In this document: positions 23,539 to 33,123 of the stretch, piece by piece
Numbering within the stretch: the stretch's first letter is position 1
Layout: each line of letters begins with the position of its first letter
Translations under genes and position numbers: made by a program
NCBI GenBank assembly: GCA_903829815.1
Contig: CAIKRR010000004.1
Location: forward strand, 18,701-82,700
Source: an uncultured Pseudomonadota bacterium
GTDB taxonomy: Bacteria; Pseudomonadota; Gammaproteobacteria; Burkholderiales; SG8-39
Direction of reading: 5' to 3'
DNA length: 64,000 bases
Notes under the pieces: generated by a model
The model's database searches: none
Seen by the model: only the letters and a program-made list of their open reading frames with translations
Told to the model about the DNA's origin: nothing

Positions 23539-24411
23539 TCAATCGCGATCGCCTCGGCCAAGGAAGGCACGCCCCCAGGCGCGGTAATCGGCTTCGCGCG
23601 TGACGCGCTTCACCAGATCGGAGCCTGCCAGACCGGTGAGATCGCCTGGGGCAACCCCATCTCGCAGCGCGCGCAGCACATCATGCATGCCCTTGATCGC
23701 AGCCAGTACCGGATGATGCCCTTGCAGACACACCCTGACCCGGTATCGGGCAAGCGTCTCACGACTCGCAGGCGGTGTCGCACCGGCCAGCACCAGGGGC
23801 AAGTCGCACGCTGCCGACACGGCCTCGAGCGCCTCGAGGGTCTTTACGCCGACCAGAAAGATCGCGTCGACGCCGGTTTGCGCATAGGCCTTCACACGCT
23901 GCACCGTGTCTTCGAGTCCGTTGACCGACAGGGCACTGGTGCGGCCCAGAATGACGAAATCAGCATCGCTCCGGGCATCGACCGCAGCACGCAACTTGCC
24001 CACGCCCTCCTCGATCGAATGCAGGCGCAGCGCCTCGCTCGTGCCAAAGGGTGCCGGCAACTCGGTATCCTCGAGTGTGATGCCGGCAAGCCCGGCGCGC
24101 TCGAGTTCTTCGACCGTACGGCGCACATTGAGCGCGTTGCCATAACCGTGATCGGCATCGGCAAGCACCGGCATGCCCGTTGCACGGCAGATACGGCTCG
24201 CCTGTTCAGCAAATTCGGTCAGGGTCAGCAAGACCAGATCGGGCGAGCCGAGCACCGCAAGTGCCGCCGTCGAACCACCAAGCATGCCCACTTCATAGCC
24301 GATGTCTTCGGCCAGTCGTGCCGACAGCGGGTCATGCACCGAGGCCGGGTAGACACACTGCGAGCCTGCAAGCAGGGCACGAAAACGCGAACGTGCAATC
24401 GAGGCAGTCAT
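23539..24411 (-). CDS. Oxaloacetate decarboxylase-like protein (isocitrate lyase/PEP mutase superfamily)
   Basis: 290 residues with a TIM-barrel core. Metal-binding and active-site blocks are GMLGGSTAALAV, PVLADADHGYGNALNV and GITLEDTELPAPFG. The closest family I recognise is Pseudomonas PA4872, an oxaloacetate decarboxylase that makes pyruvate and CO2; methylisocitrate lyases are a less good match. It could handle oxaloacetate or a related 2-oxo acid made by the neighbouring catabolic enzymes. The gene is 129 bp upstream of coxL on the same strand. Confidence 0.85.
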   Translation of the reverse strand: MTASIARSRFRALLAGSQCVYPASVHDPLSARLAEDIGYEVGMLGGSTAALAVLGSPDLVLLTLTEFAEQASRICRATGMPVLADADHGYGNALNVRRTVEELERAGLAGITLEDTELPAPFGTSEALRLHSIEEGVGKLRAAVDARSDADFVILGRTSALSVNGLEDTVQRVKAYAQTGVDAIFLVGVKTLEALEAVSAACDLPLVLAGATPPASRETLARYRVRVCLQGHHPVLAAIKGMHDVLRALRDGVAPGDLTGLAGSDLVKRVTREADYRAWGRAFLGRGDRD

Positions 24412-24571
24412 GCCACAGTGACCCCAGCAAACGAAGCGCTCGATTCTACCCGACCCACCGCAGCACTCTTGCCTGCCGAAGGCCCTGCGGATAGCCCACT
24501 GACCGAATCGGGGTGGACGGGGTCCAGACGCAGACCTTGCGCCAGGGGCTCGATGATGCGAGCGGCTTGGC

Positions 24572-24577
24572 TATACT
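24572..24577 (+). promoter_or_regulatory. Candidate -10 element for the flavoprotein gene
   Basis: TATACT lies 35 bp before the preferred ATG at 24612, in the gap between divergent genes. No good -35 is seen at the usual distance. Confidence 0.3.
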
Positions 24578-24611
24578 GCGGAATGTCTCCCTCAGACCCT
24601 GGCGCCCGCGC

Positions 24612-25775
24612 ATGATCGGCACTTCGTGCCACGACGTGATCGTGATCGGCACCGGCCCTGCCGGGGCGATGGCAGCCTACGAACTGGGCAAGCAGGGCAT
24701 TCGTACGCTCCTCATCGAGAAAGCGACCCTGCCGCGCGACAAGCCCTGCGGTGGCGGTCTCACCGCCAAGGTTCTCGACCTGCTGCCATTCGACCTCGAT
24801 GCGGTCATCGAGCAGACGATCAGGCAGGTCGAATTGCGCTGGCGCCTTGGGAAACCCGTGCTGCGAGGCGGTGAACGCGTCCTGGTGGGCATGGTGCAGC
24901 GGGCGCGCTTTGACGCTCTGCTGGTCGACAAGGCCCTGGGCACGGGCAGCGTGACGCTGATGGATGACACGGCGCTCGAAGCACTGCATCAGGACCCGGG
25001 CAGGGTCGAGGTACGCACTTCGCGTGGCACCTTCGTGGCACGCATGGTCATCGGCGCCGATGGCGCCAATGGCCAGTCGGCCCGGCTGCTCGGGGCGCTG
25101 CGCACCCGGCACCTGATGCCCGCCATCGAGGCCGACATCGCCATCGAAGCCGGGGAACTCGAACGGTGGCAAAACCGGCTTCAACTCGATATCGGCACCT
25201 TGCGGGGCGCCTATGGCTGGGTATTTCCCAAGGGCGATCGCCTCAACGTAGGGGTGGGGGCGATCTGCGGGGCCGGCACCCGCGGCAGCGACCTGCGTGC
25301 CTATGCCAAGCGACATCGCCTGCACACCGTGGGCGCCACTGCCAGAACCTTGCGCCAGGTCGGCTTCGTGCTGCCACTGCGCCAACCCGGCGAGCAGATC
25401 GAGTGGGGCCGCGTACTGCTCGCAGGCGATGCCGCCGGACTGGTCGAGGCCTTCACTGGCGAGGGCATCTACTGGGCACTGCGCAGCGGGCTCATTGCCG
25501 CGGCCAGCGTGTCCACGCGTCTGACCGTGGGCGGACCCCCTGCCTACGAAGCAGCCATCGACCGCGAACTCATGCCCGACCTGCTGGCCGCACGCCGCTG
25601 GGCCCACATCTATCTGTGGTGGCCACGCATCTGCCACGTGCTGCCCGCCCGATCACGGCGGGTGTGGCAAGGGGTCGAACACCTGCTGAACGGCAAGCGG
25701 CGGTTCTCGGAACTGAGCGCCCGACTGGGGCCCCTGGCGCCCTTGGCCGAGCGGATACCGGCAACCCTGAAGTAA
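24612..25775 (+). CDS. Geranylgeranyl reductase-family FAD-dependent oxidoreductase
   Basis: 387 residues from ATG 24612. The FAD fold begins DVIVIGTGPAGAMAAYELG; the family's redox loop motif appears in PRDKPCGGGLTAK, and the GD motif is VLLAGDAAGLVEAFTGEGI. In bacteria this family reduces isoprenoid double bonds or acts on other lipids and quinones; I cannot assign a substrate. An upstream in-frame ATG at 24513 adds 33 unconserved residues. It is convergent with the tctC gene that ends 6 bp away. Confidence 0.87.
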   Translation: MIGTSCHDVIVIGTGPAGAMAAYELGKQGIRTLLIEKATLPRDKPCGGGLTAKVLDLLPFDLDAVIEQTIRQVELRWRLGKPVLRGGERVLVGMVQRARFDALLVDKALGTGSVTLMDDTALEALHQDPGRVEVRTSRGTFVARMVIGADGANGQSARLLGALRTRHLMPAIEADIAIEAGELERWQNRLQLDIGTLRGAYGWVFPKGDRLNVGVGAICGAGTRGSDLRAYAKRHRLHTVGATARTLRQVGFVLPLRQPGEQIEWGRVLLAGDAAGLVEAFTGEGIYWALRSGLIAAASVSTRLTVGGPPAYEAAIDRELMPDLLAARRWAHIYLWWPRICHVLPARSRRVWQGVEHLLNGKRRFSELSARLGPLAPLAERIPATLK

Positions 25776-25780
25776 GGCGC

Positions 25781-26758
25781 TCAGTCAGAGGCGATATTGG
25801 CCACCTTGGCCACCTGCGTCCAGCGCACGATGTCAGCTGCAATGATCTTCGCAAACTCCTCACCCGGCATGCCGGATGGGTCGACCCCGAGCGCGGCAAA
25901 CCGCTCGCGCACATCGGGCAGATTGATCGCCTTCACCAGGTCGTCGCGGATGCGTTTCACCACCGGCGCGGGCGTGGCAACCGGCACGAAAAGGCCCATC
26001 CAGATATTGAATCCCATGTCTGACACCCCAGCCTCGCCCATCGTCGGCAGGTCCCAGGCCGGATGCCGCTGCGAGGCCGTGATGGCGAGCGCACGCAGAC
26101 GCCCTGCCTTGATCGGGCCCGAGGCCGGCGGCGGATCGGCAAAGGCGATGGTGATCTCGTTGGAGAGCACGGCGTTCACGAAGTCACCGCTGCTCTTGTA
26201 CGGAATATGGGCAAACCGGGTGCCGGTCTTCTGATTGAACAGCTCCGAGGTGAGCTGGAACAGTGCGGCTGTCGAACCGTAGTTGACCGCGTTGGGGCGC
26301 TCCTTGGCGTACTCGACAAGCTCCTGGACGCTGCGCACCGGCAACGACGAGTTGACCACCAGCACCAGCGGAAACGATCCGATCATGGTCACCGGCGTGA
26401 AGTCGCGCAGCGTCTGATAGGGCAGCCGTTTGTAGGTGGCCGGGTTCCCGGTCATCGGACCGCTGGGCCCCACCAGCACGGTGTAACCGTCGGGGGCCGA
26501 GCGCTGCACGAACTCGACCGCAATGATGCCCTGGCCACCGGGCTTGTTGTCGATGATGATGGGCTGGCCGAGCGACTCGCTCATCTTGCTCGCGATGACG
26601 CGCGCCACGATGTCGTTGCCACCACCGGCAGAAAACGGAATCACCAGGTGGATGGGGCGCGCGGGCCAGGCACCCGCCGTGCCTTGCGCCTGGGCGACCG
26701 ACGAGACGACTCCGAGTGCCGCCCCTATGAGCGCGATTGCCATACGTCTGACCGTCAT
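25781..26758 (-). CDS. Bug/TctC-family binding protein
   Basis: 325 residues from ATG 26758 with GGAGA upstream. The signal peptide (MTVRRMAIALIGAALGVVSS, cleavage near AQAQ) is followed by WPARPIHLVIPFSAGGGND, GQPIIIDNKPGGQG and APDGYTVL. It is a periplasmic carboxylate-binding protein. The 240-bp gap upstream contains a minus-strand TATAGT (26862-26867) that may be its -10. No TctAB membrane genes adjoin it. Confidence 0.93.
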   Translation of the reverse strand: MTVRRMAIALIGAALGVVSSVAQAQGTAGAWPARPIHLVIPFSAGGGNDIVARVIASKMSESLGQPIIIDNKPGGQGIIAVEFVQRSAPDGYTVLVGPSGPMTGNPATYKRLPYQTLRDFTPVTMIGSFPLVLVVNSSLPVRSVQELVEYAKERPNAVNYGSTAALFQLTSELFNQKTGTRFAHIPYKSSGDFVNAVLSNEITIAFADPPPASGPIKAGRLRALAITASQRHPAWDLPTMGEAGVSDMGFNIWMGLFVPVATPAPVVKRIRDDLVKAINLPDVRERFAALGVDPSGMPGEEFAKIIAADIVRWTQVAKVANIASD

Positions 26759-26998
26759 GAAGGGTGTCTCCAATGCGTTTCTTGTAGGGGTTGCAACCAG
26801 GACGACGCACCGGCACGCGTCTTGCCTTCGTGCCAGCGCCCCGCCACCCGGGGCAGCGGCAACTATAGCAAGGCCTGCGCACATTGCGGGCAAGCCGTGT
26901 GCATGGGCTTCGAGAGATGCCGAACGAGCGTACGAGCGAGCGCAAGCTGCAGCAAACCACCCCGGGCGTCATCACCGGCCCCACCGGGCCCCACCTGC

Positions 26999-28222
26999 TC
27001 AGCCCTTGGCCAGCAACCCGGCAAGCGCTGCGTCGAAGAGCGCCACCGGTGGTCGGTAGATGCCTCGCCCGAGGATGCCCAGGGTGCCACCGGCCTCCAG
27101 CATCGAGATGGCCACAGCAGGCGCCATACCGCTCGCTACCACGAGGCGTGCGTCGAGCCCGCTTCGGGCACCAAGCGTTGCCAGATCCGGATGCGGTTCG
27201 CCCAGCAGTGCCTGCAGATCCCGCGGTTTATCGGGCGCAAGGAACGGCGCAAGTTGGGCGCCGGTATCCGTGGCCAGATGCAGCACCATGCCCCCAAAGC
27301 CCAGCGCGTCGACGATGCCACTGTCACCAATGGCCCCGAGCACCGGGGCATCGGCCGAAACCCCGGGCAAACGCGGCCCCTGAGGTGGGGTGGCAGGCAG
27401 GCAATACCAGCGATCTGGATCCCCCGAGAGCGCAATGCCAACCGCCTCGCCGTTGCCGGCCAGTCGGGTGACGAGCGTGCCCTCCCCGGTCGCCTCCATC
27501 CCCGCGGCAATCGCGCGGCAGGCGGCCATCCATGGGGTCAGAAAGAACAGGGGTGTTCGCGCGAGGCTCTCGGCCAGCCAGCGCCGCGCCTCATCGAACG
27601 CCGAACCGCAATGCTCGAGCCGACGATCGAACTCGGCAGCGAGCAACCGGGTGGCATTGGGGCTGCTCGCATGAAGGTCATCACCGGCACGTAGCGCCGC
27701 CACCGCAATGGCAAGGAGATCGATCGGCCCGTCAACGCCCAGAGCCGCCTCGATGACAGGCCGCAGTTGGAGATCGCGCTCACGCAATCGATCCAGAATG
27801 GCCGCATCGCGCTTGCCCACCCGGAGATCGGGTCCACCCACGGCACCGAGCGGCGCATACCCGACATCACTCCCCGAGCGGACCAGCCACAGCGGAGTCG
27901 CAGCGCCTACCACATGGGCAAGCGGCGTTGCGATACCCAGCGACTGCGCGGGTGCAAAAGCAATCTTGCCCGCCTTGATGCGGCGTGTCGCTCCCTCGAC
28001 ATCGAGACCCCCTTCATGCATGAGCGCCAGTTCGAACGATGCGGCCAGGGGCGCACACGGCGCCTCGGGCCGCGCCAGGGGCGGCCCGGCATGCAGCAGC
28101 CTGTCATGTGGGAGATCAACCGCTTCGCCCGCAGAAACGATGCCGTGCAGCATCGGGCGCGCCCGATGCAGCGCGGTCAGAACCCGATCGTTGTCGCTCA
28201 CGACAGGCGCCGGCTGGTTCAA
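26999..28222 (-). CDS. DUF1116 protein, divergent AllG (YlbE) relative
   Basis: 407 residues. Similarity to E. coli AllG (recalled from memory) runs end to end: LLHAGPPLA near residue 43, GDDLHASSPNATRL, LFFLTPWMAACRAIA, GNGEAVGIALSG, AIGDSGIVDALGFGG and GRGIYRPPVALFDAAL. AllG is part of the AllFGH oxamate carbamoyltransferase. Here the family's conserved HHxNAVGPM block is replaced by AQSLGIATPL and other polar residues are lost, so activity is uncertain. No AllF/FdrA or AllH gene is visible. Its ATG overlaps the stop of the amidohydrolase (ATGA), so the pair is translationally coupled. Confidence 0.8.
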   Translation of the reverse strand: MNQPAPVVSDNDRVLTALHRARPMLHGIVSAGEAVDLPHDRLLHAGPPLARPEAPCAPLAASFELALMHEGGLDVEGATRRIKAGKIAFAPAQSLGIATPLAHVVGAATPLWLVRSGSDVGYAPLGAVGGPDLRVGKRDAAILDRLRERDLQLRPVIEAALGVDGPIDLLAIAVAALRAGDDLHASSPNATRLLAAEFDRRLEHCGSAFDEARRWLAESLARTPLFFLTPWMAACRAIAAGMEATGEGTLVTRLAGNGEAVGIALSGDPDRWYCLPATPPQGPRLPGVSADAPVLGAIGDSGIVDALGFGGMVLHLATDTGAQLAPFLAPDKPRDLQALLGEPHPDLATLGARSGLDARLVVASGMAPAVAISMLEAGGTLGILGRGIYRPPVALFDAALAGLLAKG

Positions 28223-29487
28223 GCGGCCTTCATCATTGGCAGGATCGGCGAGTCGGCATCGAATCGCGCCCCATCGAGCAGACAGAAGGCCGGCGTGAGG
28301 ACGCGATCGGCAACCACCTGGGTCTCCTCGTTGTCGCGCAGCACGAAGCGGCCACGTTCGTCGTTCAACACACTGATATCGGCCGGCGCACCGACGCCGA
28401 TATGACCGAAGGTGTCTGGCAAGCCGAAGTAGCGCTGCGGGTTACAGGTCGACATGGCAACCACCTTCTCCAGCGGCATGCCCAGCGCCAGCATCGAGGT
28501 CATCGCCGAGACCATCGAGAACTTCACCGCGCCGAAGAACATGTGGTCGGTGTCGGGGTGGGTGTCGGGGGTGCCGGCAAGAGCGGGATCGGGCACATCG
28601 GTGTTGTAGCCATGCATGTCCGCACCCAGCGTGTCGGGCTCGATACCGGCTTCAAGTGCAATGCGTGCCATCTTGAAACTGAAGTGCGAGCCATGGCCGA
28701 CGTCGATGCGCAGGCCCTTGTCGATGGCCTCGCGCACGATGGCATGCACGCGCCCATTGCGATCGACGAAGCCACCCGGGTGGCGGGTGAACGGGTGGGC
28801 AAGAATGTCACCGGGCTTCAGGAGCGGCATCACCTGTTCGATGATGGTGTCGGGGTCGACGCCGTTGTCGCCGCTCTCGGGCAGCGGCCAGAGTTGCCCA
28901 AAGTGGATGTAGAGCGGCAGATTGGTCTGACGCCCCATTTCAGCCGCCTTTTGCATGCCGGCAAGACCCCAGCGCGCAAACCCGCCCACCTCGGCGTGGG
29001 CCTTGAAGCCGATGACGCGATCACGGTTTTCCATCGCCGAACGCACCGTGGCATCGACATCCATCGTGTCAGGCTGATGCAGCGACGGGTAGTAGTGCCC
29101 CTCCATGCCACCCACCAGATAGGTCGACATGTAGGTGTAGATCTTCGAGCGCTTGGCCTGGATCACGTTATGACGAAACGCCGGCATGGTGATGCACGAA
29201 GGACCACCCTGATCAATCAGGGTGGTAACCGCCGAATGCACACCGCAGATGTCGGCCTCGAGTCCGAAACGACCCGTCACGTGCTGGAACACGTGGGCAT
29301 GCGTATCGATGAGCCCCGGGGTCACGACCTTGCCCCGCACATCCACCACCGAGCGCGCGGTCGAGGGCGCGATGGCCTCGGCAAGGGCCGCGATACGGCC
29401 ATCCTTGATCGCGATATCGCGAACGCCATTGACGCCGTTGGCCGGGTCAATCACCAGGCCCCCGCGAAGAAGAACGTCGTATTGCAT
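28219..29487 (-). CDS. Amidohydrolase-superfamily metallohydrolase (dihydroorotase/deacetylase type)
   Basis: 422 residues from ATG 29487. Metal-site motifs in order are VIDTHAHVFQH (HxH), a candidate carboxylated Lys in VIGFKAHAEVGG, a His in LPLYIHFGQ, another in VGHGSHFSF and an Asp in GADMHGYN. The N- and C-terminal segments form the usual small beta domain (LLRGGLVIDPANG and IGVGAPADISVL). It hydrolyses a C-N or amide bond in a cyclic or acyl-amino substrate; the exact one is unknown. It is coupled to the DUF1116 gene and divergent from the amidase at 29.7 kb. Confidence 0.88.
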   Translation of the reverse strand: MQYDVLLRGGLVIDPANGVNGVRDIAIKDGRIAALAEAIAPSTARSVVDVRGKVVTPGLIDTHAHVFQHVTGRFGLEADICGVHSAVTTLIDQGGPSCITMPAFRHNVIQAKRSKIYTYMSTYLVGGMEGHYYPSLHQPDTMDVDATVRSAMENRDRVIGFKAHAEVGGFARWGLAGMQKAAEMGRQTNLPLYIHFGQLWPLPESGDNGVDPDTIIEQVMPLLKPGDILAHPFTRHPGGFVDRNGRVHAIVREAIDKGLRIDVGHGSHFSFKMARIALEAGIEPDTLGADMHGYNTDVPDPALAGTPDTHPDTDHMFFGAVKFSMVSAMTSMLALGMPLEKVVAMSTCNPQRYFGLPDTFGHIGVGAPADISVLNDERGRFVLRDNEETQVVADRVLTPAFCLLDGARFDADSPILPMMKAA

Positions 29488-29654
29488 GGATCTGAACTCC
29501 GGTTGTTGCGCCAAGGTTGTGCCCGAGGTTACACCCGCACCAAAACACGTGGCAAGGACACTGGCGCCTTGAACACCGACCTCGAATGGGGCTACTCTCG
29601 CCCATCCGTTCCATCCTCCCATCTCCCAACGCACTGCCCGAGGACACTCTCCGC

Positions 29655-30632
29655 ATGGCCCACCACCAGCTGACCGCCACCCCCGAGACCATCCACTGGG
29701 GGCACTTCGACGCAAGCCTGCCACCGGTCTTGCGCATCCGGCCCGGCGACACGCTGAGCATCGGCACGGTATCGGGCTCGCGCGAGGAGTCGGAACGCGC
29801 CGGTGACAAGGTACTGCCCGAGCACCGCGCCATCGTCGAACAGTGCAAACCGCAGATGGGGCCGCACATTCTCACCGGACCTATCTGGATCGAAGGGGCC
29901 GAACCCGGCGACACGCTCGAAGTGCAGATTCGCGAGATTGAACTGCGTCAGGACTGGGGCTACAACTCGGTGCGCCCGCTCAAGGGCGGCCTGCCCGACG
30001 ATTTCCCGCTTACGCGGGTGATGAACATCCCGATCGACCGGACGAATCGCACCTGCACCCTGCCCTGGGGACCGACGATTCCCCTGCGCCCCTTCTTCGG
30101 CATCATGGCGGTCGCACCCTTGGCCGCCTATGGGCGCGTATCGAGCGTCGAGCCGCGCGAATACGGCGGCAATATCGACAACAAGGAACTCGTGGCAGGC
30201 TCGAGCCTCTTTCTGCCGGTCCAGGTCGAAGGTGCCCTGTTCTCGGCCGGTGATGGCCATGCGGTGCAAGGGGATGGCGAGGTCTGCCTCACCGCGCTCG
30301 AAACCGCCATCAGTGGTGAACTCACCTTCCGGCTGCACAAGGCGCCGAAGAATACGGCAGCGACCGGGGACGCCCGTGTCACCGGGGGCACACTGCGCCG
30401 TCCGCGGGCCATCACGCCGACCCACTACATCAGCATGGCCTTTGACCCGGACCTGGACAACGCCGCACGCGAGGCCCTGCGCGACATGATCGCCTGGTTG
30501 GGTGAACTCAAGGGCTGGTCGGCGCTCGATGCCTACACGACCTGCAGCCTTGCCTGTGACCTGCACATTACGCAGATCGTCGATGGCAACAAGGGCGTGC
30601 ACGCCATGTTCCCGCGCACGCTCATCGACTGA
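29655..30632 (+). CDS. Acetamidase/formamidase family protein
   Basis: 325 residues of the FmdA/AmdA family, which hydrolyses formamide or short amides to ammonia and the acid. Recognisable blocks are WGHFDASLPPVLRIRPGDTL at the N-terminus, LTGPIWIEGAEPGDTLEVQI, GGNIDNKELVAGSSLFLPV and the C-terminal YTTCSLACDLHITQIVDGNK. Start chosen at ATG 29655; an earlier in-frame ATG at 29517 is unsupported. With the divergent amidohydrolase/DUF1116 pair it forms a small C-N bond hydrolysis group. Confidence 0.92.
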   Translation: MAHHQLTATPETIHWGHFDASLPPVLRIRPGDTLSIGTVSGSREESERAGDKVLPEHRAIVEQCKPQMGPHILTGPIWIEGAEPGDTLEVQIREIELRQDWGYNSVRPLKGGLPDDFPLTRVMNIPIDRTNRTCTLPWGPTIPLRPFFGIMAVAPLAAYGRVSSVEPREYGGNIDNKELVAGSSLFLPVQVEGALFSAGDGHAVQGDGEVCLTALETAISGELTFRLHKAPKNTAATGDARVTGGTLRRPRAITPTHYISMAFDPDLDNAAREALRDMIAWLGELKGWSALDAYTTCSLACDLHITQIVDGNKGVHAMFPRTLID

Positions 30633-30732
30633 ACACCTCACGCCATCGACCGATCAGGGCAGCGACATCCGCTGATTGCAGCACCTGCGTCGAGCGATTA
30701 CCGCAATCCTGACGATACAGAAATACCCACCC

Positions 30733-33057
30733 ATGAGCACGACCCCTGCCACTGACCAACCACGCCGCGTCATCGGCGAGCGCGTACGACGTATCGAAGA
30801 CCCTAAATTGCTGCGTGGTGCCGGCTGTTATCTGGCCGATGTCGCCGTACCCGATGCGCTGCATGCAGTCTTCGTGCGCTCACCGCTTGCCCATGCCCGA
30901 ATCCGTTCGATCGACTGCAGCCGGGCGCGTGCCATGCCGGGGGTGGCTGCAGCCTGGAGTGCGGCCGACCTCGCGCCGCATCTGGCCCAACTGCGTCAGC
31001 CGGTTGCCTTTCCCGCCGGGCAACTGCCCGAGAGCGCCATGCCCTGGACACTTGCGCCGGACGAAGTACTCTTCGTCGGCGAGGCGGTGGCCGTCGTGGT
31101 CGCCACCACGCCGCGCGAAGCCGAAGACGCAGCCGGTCAGGTCGAGATCGACTGGGAGCCACTGCCGGTGGTCGCCGAGTTTCGCGACGCCCGTGAGAAA
31201 GGCACGCCCTTGCTCAAGCGCCTGCATGTGGGCTATGGCGACTGCGCCGGTGCCTTTGCCTCGGCCCACGCGGTCTATCGCGAAGTGCTCGAGCAGCACC
31301 GCGGCGCCGGCCACCCGATGGAAACGCGGGGTGCCATCGCGCGCCCCGATCCATTGCTTGGAACCCTCACCTTCTGGTCATCAACCCAGAAGTCGCACGA
31401 TCTTGCGCGCACCCTTGCCGAGGCACTGCGTATCGACATCGATACCATCCGGGTCATCGCCCCGGAGGTCGGCGGTGGCTTTGGCACCAAGAACCTGGTC
31501 TACCCCGAGGAGATCGTGCTGCCGGCCATCGCCCTCGCCCTGGGCCGCACCGTGCGCTGGATCGAAGACCGGCGCGAGCACTTCATCTCGGCCATCCAGG
31601 AGCGCGACCAGTACTGGGATGTGGAGGTGGCAGTGGACCGCGACGGGCGCTTGCTCGGGGTGCGCGGCTCGATGCTCCAGGATCAGGGCGCCTACGCACC
31701 GCACAGCTACAACGTGCCACACAACTCGGCCACGACGCTGCCCGGCCCCTACATACTGCCCGCCTACGACATGGACGTACTGGTGGTGCAAACGCACAAG
31801 CCACCGGTCATCCCGGTACGTGGCGCGGGCTACCCGCAGAGTGCCTTCGTCATCGAGCGCCTCATGGACCGCATCGCACGCGAACTCGACCTCGACCGAG
31901 CCGAAGTGCGCAGTCGCAACCTGATACCGGCCGACCGTTTTCCCTATGAAATGGGTCTGCGCAACCGGGCCGGTGGCCCAGTGGTGTACGACAGTGGCGA
32001 CTACGCCACCTGCCAGGCCAAGACCCTGGCGCACGCCGATTACGCAGGCTTTGGCAAACGCCAGGCCCAGGCCCGTGCCGAAGGTCGCTACATCGGCATC
32101 GGCATCGCGCACGGCGTGAAAGGCACCGGTCGCGGTCCCTTCGAATCGGGTTCGGTACGCATCACCCCAGCCGGCAAGATTGGCGTGTACACCGGGGCGC
32201 TCGCCATGGGGCAAGGCATCCGCACCGGTCTTGCCCAGGTCTGCGCCGAGACACTCGGGGTGAACGCAGAAGATGTCGATGTGATTGCCGGTGACACCGG
32301 CCTCGTACCCCTGGGCCTGGGCGGCTATGCCAGCCGCCAGATGATCACCGCGGGCACCTCGGTGCTGCTCGCGGCCCGCGCCGTGCGCGAGAAAGCACTG
32401 CGCGTGGCAGCGCACGTGCTCGAGGCAGCCGAAGGCGACCTCGAACTGCGCGATGGCAAGGTCCAGTTGAAGGGCGTACCCGATCATGCAGTCACCCTGG
32501 GCTCCATCGCCGGGCGGCTGCGCGGACTACCGGGCTACGCATTCCCTGATGGGGTCGAGCCCGGTCTTGAAGCCACGGTGAATCACCGCATCGATGCACT
32601 GGCCTATGCCAACGCCTTTCACGTGGTGGAAGTCGAAGTCGATGTGGGTACGGGCGCCGTAAAGATCCTGCGCTACGTCGCCCTGCAGGACGCCGGCAAA
32701 CTGGTCAATCCGCTGATCGTCGAGGGGCAAGTGCAAGGCGGCATCGTGCACGGCATCGGCAACGCGCTCTATGAATTCATGGGCTACGACAACGAGGGGC
32801 AGCCGCTGACCACCACTTTTGCCGACTACATCCTGCCCGGTTCGGTCGAGACCCCATCCATCGAGATGCTGTTCCATGAAACCCCCTCGCCCATCAACCC
32901 ACTCGGGGTGAAAGGCGTAGGCGAAGGCGGCACCATCCCGGCTGCTGCTGCCATCGCCTCGGCGATCGAGAACGCACTCGAACCCTTCGGCATCTGCATC
33001 AGAAACGTGCCGGTGAGTCCAGTGGCGCTGGTGAAAGCGATCGCTGCTGCGGGCTGA
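30733..33057 (+). CDS. CoxL-type molybdenum hydroxylase large subunit (second copy)
   Basis: 774 residues from ATG 30733; no clear ribosome binding site was seen. Motifs: VIGERVRRIEDPKLLRGAGC, EVGGGFGTKN, active-site loop PVRGAGYPQSAF and catalytic Glu in GVKGVGEGGTIP. It differs clearly from the CoxL at 21.0 kb, for example RGAGYPQ against RGAGRPE, so it is a paralogue and not a recent duplicate. No CoxM or CoxS gene adjoins it; partners would have to come from 15.5 kb, 20.5 kb or elsewhere. It follows the formamidase gene by 100 bp. Confidence 0.92.
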   Translation: MSTTPATDQPRRVIGERVRRIEDPKLLRGAGCYLADVAVPDALHAVFVRSPLAHARIRSIDCSRARAMPGVAAAWSAADLAPHLAQLRQPVAFPAGQLPESAMPWTLAPDEVLFVGEAVAVVVATTPREAEDAAGQVEIDWEPLPVVAEFRDAREKGTPLLKRLHVGYGDCAGAFASAHAVYREVLEQHRGAGHPMETRGAIARPDPLLGTLTFWSSTQKSHDLARTLAEALRIDIDTIRVIAPEVGGGFGTKNLVYPEEIVLPAIALALGRTVRWIEDRREHFISAIQERDQYWDVEVAVDRDGRLLGVRGSMLQDQGAYAPHSYNVPHNSATTLPGPYILPAYDMDVLVVQTHKPPVIPVRGAGYPQSAFVIERLMDRIARELDLDRAEVRSRNLIPADRFPYEMGLRNRAGGPVVYDSGDYATCQAKTLAHADYAGFGKRQAQARAEGRYIGIGIAHGVKGTGRGPFESGSVRITPAGKIGVYTGALAMGQGIRTGLAQVCAETLGVNAEDVDVIAGDTGLVPLGLGGYASRQMITAGTSVLLAARAVREKALRVAAHVLEAAEGDLELRDGKVQLKGVPDHAVTLGSIAGRLRGLPGYAFPDGVEPGLEATVNHRIDALAYANAFHVVEVEVDVGTGAVKILRYVALQDAGKLVNPLIVEGQVQGGIVHGIGNALYEFMGYDNEGQPLTTTFADYILPGSVETPSIEMLFHETPSPINPLGVKGVGEGGTIPAAAAIASAIENALEPFGICIRNVPVSPVALVKAIAAAG

Positions 33058-33123
33058 CAGCCGCGCTGTCGCTCACGCGCCCGTGACCTGTCCGATGCAG
33101 GTCCGGGCGAACCCGCAAGCGCC

